From the NCBI RefSeq assembly GCF_019578655.1, contig NC_063257.1, forward strand, positions 9,858,001 through 9,922,000: a stretch of DNA of 64,000 bases, in the 5' to 3' direction. Numbering within the stretch: the stretch's first letter is position 1; every line of letters begins with the position of its first letter. The notes under the pieces are model-generated. The model searched no databases, had not been told where the DNA came from, and saw only the letters and a program-made list of their open reading frames with translations. Shown here one piece after another: positions 27,170 to 37,843 of the stretch. This stretch comes from Ricinus communis. Taxonomy: Eukaryota; Streptophyta; Magnoliopsida; Malpighiales; Euphorbiaceae. Both the position numbers and the translations under genes were made by a program.

Positions 27170-28481
27170 ATCTCTTTTCCATTTTTAAAAGCTCTCTTTC
27201 TTTTTACAACACCATTCACCCTCCATTACCAACACATTTCATCTCCACACCCTCTTTCTTTATCTTCTTCTCCAGCTTCCTCTCTTCCTCTCCCTCTCTC
27301 TCTTTCTATCTTTATCTGATCTTGGGTCAGTTCAAGAACAAGAGGCAAAACTTTCTGTTTTTCTTTTTCTGTGAGTATCATTGGTGTGTAAATGCATGTT
27401 TTGGTTATGATGATAATGTTATGTATTTTGCCCTTTACCCAATCTAGCTAGGTGTCATCTTGGTATAAAGATTCCTGGTTTTTTTTTTTCTTTTATATTG
27501 TTTGAAAGTTTTCGTTCACTTTAATGAATGTGATCAGTAATTAACTTGCGTTTGGAAGTATCTATAGACCTTTTCTTGAAGTATAATAGAGCTAGATCTC
27601 TGGAAAAACATTTGGTTAATTCAGTCCAGTTTAATTCTCTGAACTATGATGTTTTCTTTTTCTTTGTACTTCTATACCGATCCCGAAAAGAAAATGTGGG
27701 AGAGAGAGAGAGAGAGGAGGCTGTATATGTTGCATGCTCAGCACTATAGAGTGTGAAAACTGTCATTGAAATTTTTGATCATTCAACCATATAGTGTTAT
27801 AATTTAGTAGTAGTAAAAGGAATGGTGGTGGTGGTGGCATGGTGGGTGTGTGAAAACGTTTTTCCACCACCAAATCAAGAGCAGAGAGTGCACTGCACTC
27901 AAAGGAACATATAACATGCTTGTGCCAGCAAAGTCAAGCTTTTCGGCCAACTTTTGTGTTCAATATACTTTGCTCAAGTTCATGCAACAAAAGGCAAAAC
28001 AAAAATATGGGTTTTACTTAGCTCCTCATGAAAAAAATCTATGTTTTTGTTTGGTGGGTTACCACAAATTGTCTGCCATTTTTATCTAATAAAAATGACA
28101 TATAATTGTGGTTGATATATGTATATCTCTGAAACACATGCAGGACCACTTCACTTCACTTCAAAGGACCCACCAAAAATTAACACCATCATATAGCTAT
28201 ATACTCCGAGTTATGATCTAGATAGAGTGATGAGGATATTGGATAGTTTGGAAATGATCATCATGACATTAACAGCCTAGGGCAAACTTTGTGTGGAAAA
28301 AACCTTCAATCTCACCTCTTACTTTTATTTAGAACTTTTTGCCATTTCATTACATTGAAGAGTCATAACATGTCTGTAATTGCTTCCTTTGATTTTAGGC
28401 CTACGCTAAAAGTGCCTTTAAGCTTGTGTTTTGTCTTAAGATTAAACTAATTCCTTTACTTGCGTTAAAATCCTGAAATGG

Positions 28482-28522
<41 letters not shown>

Positions 28523-28577
28523 TTCACACATTCATTCTCTCTTTTCTTTTTGTCACTCAGGAGACTGAAGAATATCA
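27170..28577 (+). promoter_or_regulatory. Probable 5' leader of the NAC gene, with leader intron
   Basis: A pyrimidine-rich stretch (about 27180-27370, CTTCCTCTCTTCC-type) looks like a plant 5' UTR and ends in TTTCT followed by a good donor GTGAGT at 27371. A strong acceptor (TTTTTGTCACTCAG) ends at 28560, 17 bases before the NAC ATG. Together these suggest a leader intron of about 1.19 kb. Within it is a (CT)n run (28485-28519) close to the acceptor, which could instead mark an alternative transcription start near 28480. A 143-codon frame over this region is low-complexity and rejected as protein. Confidence 0.45.
28485..28519 (+). repeat. (CT)n microsatellite upstream of NAC start codon
   Basis: A pure CT run of about 35 bases ends about 60 bases before the ATG and extends the polypyrimidine tract before the presumed leader-intron acceptor. 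Confidence 0.95.
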
Positions 28578-29805
28578 ATGGAGATGGAATCGTGTGTTCC
28601 TCCAGGCTTTAGATTTCACCCAACAGAGGAAGAACTTGTAGGTTACTACCTCAAGAGAAAGATTAACTCATTGAAATTTGATTTAGAAGTTATTGTTGAC
28701 ATTGATCTGTACAAAATGGAGCCATGGGAGATCGAAGGTAATATGACTGACAAAGAAAAAAACAGTCCACATATTTTCATGTCATATCATTGGTTAGTTA
28801 TAGAGGCCACTATATACATACTTGATTACCATTTGAACTTTGAATTTTAGAAAGAATAAATACAAAAACAACACTACTTTCTTCCACAAATTGACACATG
28901 CAAATAGGAGAAAAGAGTAGCTAGTGGGAACTGACCTAAAGAAAATTGACTGGATAATATGAAGAATAGGGAAGAAAAATAGTATTGGTTATGAACCTAA
29001 AAGAATTAATGTGTTTTGAGTTTGACATGTTTGGATATCGTGCTAACCTAAAAATACTATTCATGAATTCTACATGCAGCAAGGTGCAAGCTAGGGTATG
29101 ATGAACAAAATGAATGGTACTTCTTCAGCCACAAGGACAGGAAGTATCCGACCGGAACACGGACCAACAGAGCAACTGCTGCCGGATTTTGGAAGGCGAC
29201 CGGAAGGGACAAGGCTGTCCTCTCAAAGAACAAACTCATTGGGATGAGGAAGACCCTTGTGTTCTACAAAGGACGTGCACCTAATGGAAGGAAAACTGAC
29301 TGGATCATGCATGAATATCGACTCCAGACATCTGAGCATGGACCCCCTCAGGCAAGTTTCACTTTACATTCATCTAGCTTACTTTCATGCAAGTTATATT
29401 GTTTCTGATTTTTGAGTTTCATGTGCAAAATTTAAATTCTTACCCAATTCAGGTCTATAATTTTAGAGGGGTTAGTTAGTTAATGTTGCATGATAAAAGG
29501 AAACTGCCTTGAGCTTGTGCTAGTGCCTACACAGGTCTTTCTTCCTTCATTAGTTACCCTCTTGACGTAATAGAGACAAAAGGAAAATGGAACCGAATAT
29601 ATTCAACTTTGTCCTTTTTTCGGTTTTCTTTACCTTTTTTCATTTCCAAACCTGAGTCTTGTCCCTTTAAATCAACGGCTTCTTTTAGTCAATAGAAATA
29701 GAAAGACTTTTCCACACTATGTTGGATCGATATCTTACACTTTCTAATTAGATGAATGACACTTGTAAAATATTTATCATTCTCTTTTTATTTAGCCAGG
29801 CTTCT

Positions 29806-29842
<37 letters not shown>

Positions 29843-30703
29843 AAACCTAAAATATAAAACCATGTCACTCATGTAATAGTTAAGTATAATATATTGGAAG
29901 TTGCCGAAAATTCGTACATGATTAATGATATTAAAATGATAGACATGAACGCCTAGGTTTGATTGGCTAAACAAAATGGAACGTAATGAGCAATACCTTC
30001 CTTTTCTACTCTCTTGATAAATTGCAAGTTAAGTTACTATCTATATATATACTTAAATTGACTCATTGCAAGCATTATTCAGTGTTATCTTAGACCAAGT
30101 AATAATAATAAATCCGGATTGCAATTGCAGGAAGAAGGATGGGTGGTTTGCCGAGCATTCAAGAAACCAATTCCTAATCAAAGGCCCGGTTTTGAAGCTT
30201 GGAACCATGCGTATTATACCAACAACATTAACAACCATGTCAGGCCTCCATTTTCATCAGCAGACACTGTAACCGCTACTGCTACACAAATGATTCATCA
30301 CCAAAATCAGAGCACAAGTAGTAATTTTCACCACCCTTTGATCAGCTCAGAACCAGAGCTAGTTTCTGGCAGCCATACAACATTAATCTTGGACAATAAC
30401 CAGCTCATTGATCTTCCTCAACTTGATAGCCCTCCTAGTACACTTTCAACAAGTTTCGCGACAAGAAAGGGTTATCATCATAACAGCCAAAGCGGCGTTG
30501 GAAATGAAGATTTCGAGGAAGAAAGGAGTAATAACAGTACCCAGTTCATTGATTGGAAGAATTTGGATAGTTTACTAGCTTCGCAAGTGAGTGATACTGG
30601 TTCACCATTTGCCATTCCAAGCTTGCAGTCTATACCGCAAGGCTATGATCTTGAAGGTCAAAACCATATTAGTCATTTTCTTGATTGCTTTCCTGAACCA
30701 TAA
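28578..30703 (+). CDS. VND7: NAC transcription factor, VND7-like (334 aa)
   Basis: Three exons (28578-28737, 29080-29351, 30131-30703) encode 334 residues; Arabidopsis VND7 has about 324. The NAC domain fills residues 1-165 with its subdomains in order: [94 protein letters not shown] and [12 protein letters not shown]. The [14 protein letters not shown] segment after the domain is characteristic of VND7 within the VND/NST clade. The activation region has an LPQLDSP box and a [13 protein letters not shown] motif, as in other VNDs. VND7 is a nuclear master switch for xylem vessel differentiation, activating secondary-wall and programmed-death genes. The second intron starts with GC (CAG/GCAAGT) and only this site preserves the frame. 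Gene order with the VTT and SPI-1 homologues supports the VND7 identity. Confidence 0.9.
29811..29840. repeat. (TA)n microsatellite in NAC intron 2
   Basis: A pure TA run of 30 bases inside the GC-AG intron. Confidence 0.95.
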
Positions 30704-32912
30704 CTACATCAAGAATTAAAGAAAAAGAAGGACAGCCTCACTAATTACCATGTTGTTGCATATTCATATATCCATTTTAATTAGAAGTTATTCAAGAAGT
30801 TGCATATGATAATCATGTATGTAGCCAAAAGAAGATATGATATTAGAGAGAATTCACATGCAAATTGAATCTCTCTTTCTCACTCTTCTATAAGTCTATA
30901 GAGTCATGGGGTGAAGCTTTTAATTCACCTTTTTTTTTTTTTTCTTTTTCTTATGTATAATTGCTCTAATTTGAAAATTCACTGTCTGAAGACGAGTCCA
31001 GTACTAATTAAACTATACTTTGTTTTTTTTTTTTTGTTTTAAATCGATCACTTTTGGTTTATTATGTTTATTTTCATAATTGTAAATTGTTGACTATTGC
31101 ATGCTTATCATGTACTTATGATCTTGATTTGTCATAATGTTGGATTCTGAACTAATAATACTGTTTCCCTAGCAGTCTTTTTTAGTACTTTATTCATTAT
31201 TTTGATTACAAAAATTCTTGCAACACTTTGTTTTCTCATTACTAATGTATTTTTACTGTTTCTTTTTCATACTTATTTGATCGTTTTTGTAGCATCTTTT
31301 GTTCTTCTTTAGAGCCGCAATTTTGCACTCTTGAGATATCAGCAATAATTGTTCTTTTATCTTTTAATTTAATATTTACTCTTGTGAATGTTTAGTTATA
31401 AAACTCTATAACGAAAATCTCTATACTATTTTCGGTATATTTTATATATTATTATTAGCGTTTTACATTTATTATTATTCTATTTTTATCACGTAGCATA
31501 AAAATAGAAATGAATATGTAATATTCAATATATAAACCATGATAAACTGTCAGTATTTTGCTTTATTTATTAACTATTTGTATTTTGTTCATAAATTTAA
31601 TTAGTAAGCTAATATTTTCTTATAGTGGTAAGATATGACATATTTTAATATGTTATATTAATTAAGAAATATATTTTTAAAATTTATAAAGACAAATATG
31701 TCATGTATATATTGTTTCATAATTATCAAACTATAAATAATAAAAATACTAAACTAACAAGAATGTTAAGTATGAAAGCAACAGGTTGTTTAATTTCAGT
31801 GTTAATAACCGCTATCTTGTAGTTATTTGTTTATTTAATTTGTTATTTCTAACTTAATATTTTTAAATGAAAAAAATTATTTTTAAATAAAAAATACCAT
31901 TTTTGACATTTTAAATCTGTAAATTAGCCCTTAGAATTTATAAACAGTTTTCACAAAGGTTTCTTGGTATTTTTAATAAGTTTTCTTGCGGTTTTACAAA
32001 TTAAATTATAAAATAAATAACAGAATATTTCTTTTTTCAAATTTCCGAAATGTCTCAGAAATGTTTTGAGAGATTTCAGTATTTAAAATTTGTAAAGACA
32101 CAAGAACAAGGTATCCTGTTAGAAGTTCCTTGCTTCAATCCAAATTTAACATCCTTCAGTTTGAATTTTGGTTTGATTAGGATTTTTGCTGAGTCCTATT
32201 AGGCTGCATGAAAAGTGTAATGTACTTTATTTTATATTCTTATAGACTCTATATGATAATTTAATCATTGATATTATTGTGAATTAAAAATTCTTTAGGT
32301 GTGAGTATTGGGGTTCTATATACATTTATTAACTTTCATTCAAGAAAAATGAAAGATTTTGACATTTTTTCTTTCTTGTCTCCTTTTCAGGGTAAAAAAA
32401 AAAAAAAAGAAATCACTCTTTTATAATTTTAAGTATGTAATTATTTCGAGATAAAAAAATATATATTTATAAATTGTAATAAAAAAAATACATCACTGTT
32501 AAAAAGTTCTGATTCACAAAGATTTAGTTCTTTTCGTCCGACTAGCCATTATTATCATATTACTCGTTTTTGATAATATGACTTTAGAGTTTAAATACTT
32601 TTAATTTTATGTTTAACTATCCAATCACAGTTTAAGAAAACATTAACCTAATAATATCAATTTGGCAGTCAAATAATGAAATTAGAAAATGTTAAGCTGT
32701 CAAATTATCAAATACAAACAACATAATAATGATATTTGATCAGTGTAAAAATAATTAAATTTTTTATGAATTAAACATAAAATTAAATAATTAAATACTT
32801 CTTTTTGTCTAAAAAAATTATAAAAATAAGTGCATCACTAAAATATTGTTTTATTTATTCCAAAAAAAGTCATTGGAAAAGTCTAGGCCCCTAGGAAGCT
32901 CCACCAAATGAA
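30704..32912. other. NAC 3' region and AT-rich spacer
   Basis: The first few hundred bases are presumably NAC 3' UTR (several AATAAA-like words and poly-T runs). The rest is AT-rich, with no coding exon, RNA gene or clear mobile element seen. Confidence 0.55.
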
Positions 32913-33090
32913 TGGGCCGGCCCGCCTAATTTAAGACTAGATCATTACAAATTGTACTCCAATATATGGATTCACAATGTTACTGAAAACGAAAAGTAAA
33001 TAAGTGAATAATTCTTATATTTAAGAGAGAGAAATTGCAAGGGTAGAATGGTAATTGACGTAATGGATAGGATAAGCCCATGATAGCCCA
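32913..33090 (+). promoter_or_regulatory. Site II-type elements upstream of plastid L21 gene
   Basis: TGGGCCGGCCC (32913-32923) and two AGCCCA motifs (33075-33080 and 33085-33090) precede the ATG at 33160. TGGGCC/T (site II) motifs bound by TCP factors are enriched in plant ribosomal-protein and organelle-protein promoters, which fits the gene downstream. Confidence 0.6.
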
Positions 33091-33159
33091 AAGCTTCCTC
33101 ATTTCAAAGACAAAAGGAAAGAGAGCTCTTTAGCTCTTCCTCTCCAAAAGAAAATAACA

Positions 33160-36100
33160 ATGGCAACCACTTGTACAACACTATCTCTCTGCTCATCATT
33201 TACTGCTCAATGCACAATCTCTAATCACAAGCAAAACCCAAATTTTATTTCGAAAACCCACTTTTCCTCTAATCCTAAAATTGGGCCTTTCACCAAATCC
33301 CACAAGCTTACCACAAGACCCTCTTTTTTACCCATTCTAAAATCATCTGAATCCGATGCTCCCGTCCTTGAGGTTGAGGATGCTAATGCACCTGAGTTAC
33401 AGCCTGAACCTGCTCCTTTTGTCGAGGTTGCTAAGGAGGAAACCAAGCGTGAGGAGATTTTTGCTGTTGTTATGGTTAGTAGTCAATTATAGCCATAAAG
33501 ATTGCACTTTTTTTTTCCTTCTCCTTTTCCTTTTCTGTAGTTTTATAGATAAGCTTAGTGCTTTTTGAAGTAATGGCATTTCTTGGTAGGATAGTTTTTC
33601 TTCTCGCATTTTCGGTTGAATCTATAATTCTCAACCGTAATCTGTGATAATGCAGCTTGCTACTTATTTTCTTGAATTTATTTCTTACTAATTTGTTTGT
33701 TACCCAGTTTTTGTTGTATTTTCATTTTATTCAAATTTGTTTTTCTAGTGTAATGTAGTGAGGATCTTAATAATATTAGATGGTTGGTAGAGTTATATTT
33801 TGATCATTGGATGATAGGTCCGAAATTTTTGTTAGGTCATCCATTTTTTTATATGCTGGTTTTTATGGATTCACTTGTTGTGGTGTTCCCATTTTAAAAG
33901 GAGTGAATTATTATACAAAGTTTTGTATTTTGCTATTTATTCAGGTTGGGGGGCGCCAGTATATTGTTATTCCTGGGCGCTTTATCTATGTTCAGAGGCT
34001 GAAAGGTGCAAATGTGAATGATAAGGTAGGCTTCTAATGTTTCCTTTATGCATTTTGGTTGCTTTCTATGTTTCCATTCCTGTCACAGTTGTGCTTTCTA
34101 CGTTTCCATTCTTGTCACAATTGTAAGAATGTCTTTTCTACTGTTTACTTATGTGTTAGAATTGTTCTTTCAAGTTGTATTTGATATTTAACCTGCAAAG
34201 GAGCTAGTGATAATACCAGAGTATTGACCTGTCTTCAATTTTATTTAGATTCTTGCTTCAACGGAACCCTGTCTTTGTTCTTATGATTTGGCAAGCTGGA
34301 AATTGGAACTATACCCTTTAAGCCTCACTGCCTTGGGCTAGGTTATACCTGAATGCCAAGAGCAACTGAGTAAGGGATCGAGAGGAATTAAAATTAAAAG
34401 ATACATAGGCTTTCAACAGCCAGATGAGAGGCTGCAGCAGTCCTTATCATTTATATTTCATTGCTAGTTGGTCTTAGTATAAATGCAACAACTGGAGTGA
34501 CCCTCTAATTTTGAAATAGGTTGATTTGTTAGGAGTTGGATTGGACTAGAACTTTTGCATTATTTAGTTGCTTTGGAAAGTAGACAAGACAAGTGTTCTC
34601 TCCAGAGTCAACAACTTTAGAAAATTCTACTAGTTTCTGGCAGTCTGGCTCAGTTATCTATGCTGTCATTTTCCAGGTGTAGATTCTTCTTGTTGCTGGT
34701 AGCTTTAGATATTATTTTTCAAACTTACATGTTAATAGATTTATTTATTTCCAGCTGATACTTTTGCTTGTGGATGGACTGAACCGAGTAGCAATGATAA
34801 TATGTGTGTGGAGTATTATGACAAATTTCTCAACTTTTGCCATCTAACTTTATGTGGCTTCTAGATTATTTTGTCCCCTTCATTTCTGCCTCCTCAGACG
34901 AGGCAACAGTCACTTTTCTTTTCATTATAATTTTCTTTCTTCTTGTTCCTGCCCTCCTATAACAGGGGGAGGAGAAAAGAAAATTCTTTCCGCCACTCAA
35001 TTATTATTGAAATTTCTTTTGTTATTGATGAAAGAAAGAAAAGGTGAAACAAAAAATCTTCCAGTGTATCTGACTATTTGTTCAGCGAGCCAAATAAAGA
35101 TCTTTACAACTTGACATGCTAGGTTCCGAGCCAAGATGGAGAACTTAACGTATTTGGATAGTATACACATATACAAATATGCACAAGCACATGGATGTAT
35201 GTCCCTGAGTGTTGATTTATAGTGAGAGAGATATTCTATTTGAAATTTTCTTATATCAACTTGGAGGTCATTGGGATTTGGGACATGTGCATCACTGGGG
35301 ATGAGTTACCATAATTCTATATTGTATTAGAAGACAGTCATTGAATTACATGATCATCCTTGTTTTAGCTAAGGTATTTTAGCTTTTTAGAAATGCATTA
35401 AATTTTTGCTAGTACCATGATCACTTCTTTGAATGGGGAACTTGGAGTCTCCAGGATTACTATGCATTGCCTATGTACTGTTGGTGACCACTAAGCAGGG
35501 ACCTTCAATTCACCTTGATAACTTTTCTTTTATTTTTGGAAGTTTGAGTAAATTGTGATTTAGATTTTAAAGGAATAACAGGCAATTGCATGCTTTAGTT
35601 CTCTCTCACGAACAGCTATTGCAAGTTTTCCCACTTTGGATCTAATTCTTTTAATCAATATTTAGTGAAATACAAATTATGTAATTACCAAATGTATCGT
35701 CAATGTTAATATTACATATAGTTTGGTCTAGGTGTGTTACACAATGAGCTAGTCTGCTGTTAAATCTTAATTTAAAATATTTAGTTATTATCAGATGCTC
35801 CATTGTAGTGTACTGTTGTTGTGCTTAACATCCTCAAAGTTCTGGGATGTTATAATCCGGCTGCCTCAGTGGCCCAAATTCTTCTCGATTATGCTCTTTC
35901 TTAATTAGAATGTTTAATTTATGAGGTCTTTTGGATGCCAGTTCTATGTTGCAGCTTGCAATTTCCTCAATTAAACTGTCCAATGTGTTGATTCTTGTGC
36001 ACAGGTTGCTTTGAATAAGGTTCTACTTGTGGGAACAAGAACCACCACATATATTGGGAAACCAGTAGTGACTAATGCTGTTGTTCATGCTGTAGTTGAA

Positions 36101-36812
36101 GAGCAGGTGGTTTCGCAACTTCGTATGTGCATTAGTTCTTTCAACTTTAATTTTGCCATCCATCTAATTTGCACTCACATATCTTGTTACAGGGATTAAA
36201 TCCCAAGGTTGTTGTTTTTAAGTATAAGAAGAAGAAAAACTATCGGAGAAATATTGGTCATCGGCAGGTAATACCATTTCTGTTATTATCATTTTTTTCA
36301 CTTACAGCACTTTTCTGGTATGCTAGGCACACACAGTTTTACCCCAAAAAGAAAATGTGCAATTATAGTGAATGCCTGTTTCAATTGCCTCTTTCAAGTG
36401 GACAGCTCCTTTGATTTGTGAGTTTGTGCAAGTCTTTGTTTTACCCTTGCGCTGCTGTGTTATTTCACTTAGACAAAGTAGTTGCAAGTTTGATCCATGG
36501 AAGCTGATCTTTTTAGTAGACGACCCTTTGCTGATACTCATGAAGTCTAGATCCTTGTGCATTAGCTGCACTTTTTATTATATTATATAAATGCCGGTAA
36601 ACATTTCAAGAAGATTGATCATGCAAATAAAATGAAAGAACTGTGCCTTTAATCTTTTATCTTGTCTGACTGATGGATGAAACCCTCTATTGCCTCATCC
36701 TTCTGCAAATTTTTGACATGGTCATAACTTGATTGTGCAGCCAAATACACGGATAAGGATAACAGGCATCACAGGCTACCAAGACTATCCAGCAGTTACC
36801 CTTGATTCGTAG
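33160..36812 (+). CDS. RPL21: Chloroplast 50S ribosomal protein bL21c (214 aa)
   Basis: Five exons (33160-33474, 33945-34025, 36005-36106, 36193-36267, 36741-36812), all in phase 0, give 214 residues. The first 60 or so are a Ser/Thr-rich chloroplast transit peptide ([17 protein letters not shown]...), then an acidic Glu/Pro-rich linker. The bacterial-type bL21 domain spans about 99-210: [33 protein letters not shown], and the basic signature [20 protein letters not shown] followed by ITGI. The protein binds 23S rRNA in the plastid large subunit. The second intron is nearly 2 kb and holds a 32-bp tandem duplication. Its 3' end converges on the VTT-protein gene. In Arabidopsis the homologue is, from memory, next to CPK11; here a CPK11-like gene is two genes away. 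Confidence 0.96.
34061..34124 (+). repeat. 32-bp tandem duplication in intron 2 of plastid L21 gene
   Basis: Two adjacent 32-base copies (GCTTTCTATGTTTCCATTCC... and GCTTTCTACGTTTCCATTCT...) start 36 bases after the splice donor. A few substitutions separate them. Confidence 0.85.
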
Positions 36813-37843
36813 GGTTTTTGAAGGAGATTTCGGAGTGTACTTAAAAGTCATTCAACATATTTTTCAAGATTCCTCTCTTTCTGTGTATGTAATTTCATTT
36901 ATAGATTAGCGTTTAGATTGAATTCTGATTTATTTTTTTTAATGATGTATTATGAAAATTAATTGCAAATTAATTACTTGTAGCCTGTATCAAGCGGCAG
37001 TGTCATGTGCAGACAGCTAATATACATGGCAAGGACAGCTAATATACGTGCTTGCCATGGAGGATGTTCACTAATTATTTTGATTAGAGCATGACTTCAT
37101 GGTTTTGAAGAATCACTGCCTGTGCAAATAACAATAAATACCCTCTATGATACTGTGTTCATATGTTATTTGGGGGCTAAAGGAATGTTGAAAGAAATAA
37201 GAAAACAAAACAAAACCAACAGGATAAAGTAAGACAGTACCAAACATAAGAGGAAAATAAGTAGTGGGGCAGGAAGATCTGTCCATTACAAGCACATGTC
37301 ATAAGCTTGGCAACAACTTGAATTAGTTAAAGTAACAGTTTTTGAATGAATTTTTCCAATCCATTACATCAGCCTTCAACATTGATTCCATGAAATTAAC
37401 AGCAATAGTTTACTCAATCTCCCTGAATCCCAAAGAAAACCAAGTATACGTATGCTGTTGAATACTGGAGTACTACGACACTATAGTTGTTACATGAACG
37501 ACAGCAAAACAATCTAGCAATGCTGACATGGAGATTCTGCCAGGAAGTATTAACACATCTTCCTAGAGGATTTCTGGCTCCCATCTAAATAATCCATATT
37601 GGGAGATCATTAAGTTACCACTATACCAGTAGTTATGTATTTATATATATAAAAGAAATGTAAATAACTTTTTGTTGTTTCATTTGTACCATCACAAAAT
37701 CAACCCTTGGATATATAGCCGGGGAAGGTGGTGATCAGCCTCCAGTACTTTGTAGCCGAATTTAGCTCTAATATTTCTCAGATCCTGAAATTAGCTTGCA
37801 GCAAATGTATCTTTCTCAAGCTGCCACATCACTAACAGAACCT
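36813..37843. other. Convergent intergenic region (3' ends of L21 and VTT genes)
   Basis: No coding exon is seen. It holds the 3' UTRs of the two convergent genes. A short direct repeat, GGACAGCTAATATAC/ACAGCTAATATAC, occurs near 37010-37047. Confidence 0.6.

Noticed and set aside
27016..27447. 143-codon plus-strand frame
   Set aside because: Low-complexity Ser/Phe-rich translation of a pyrimidine-rich leader; it fits a 5' UTR plus donor site and has no protein family character.
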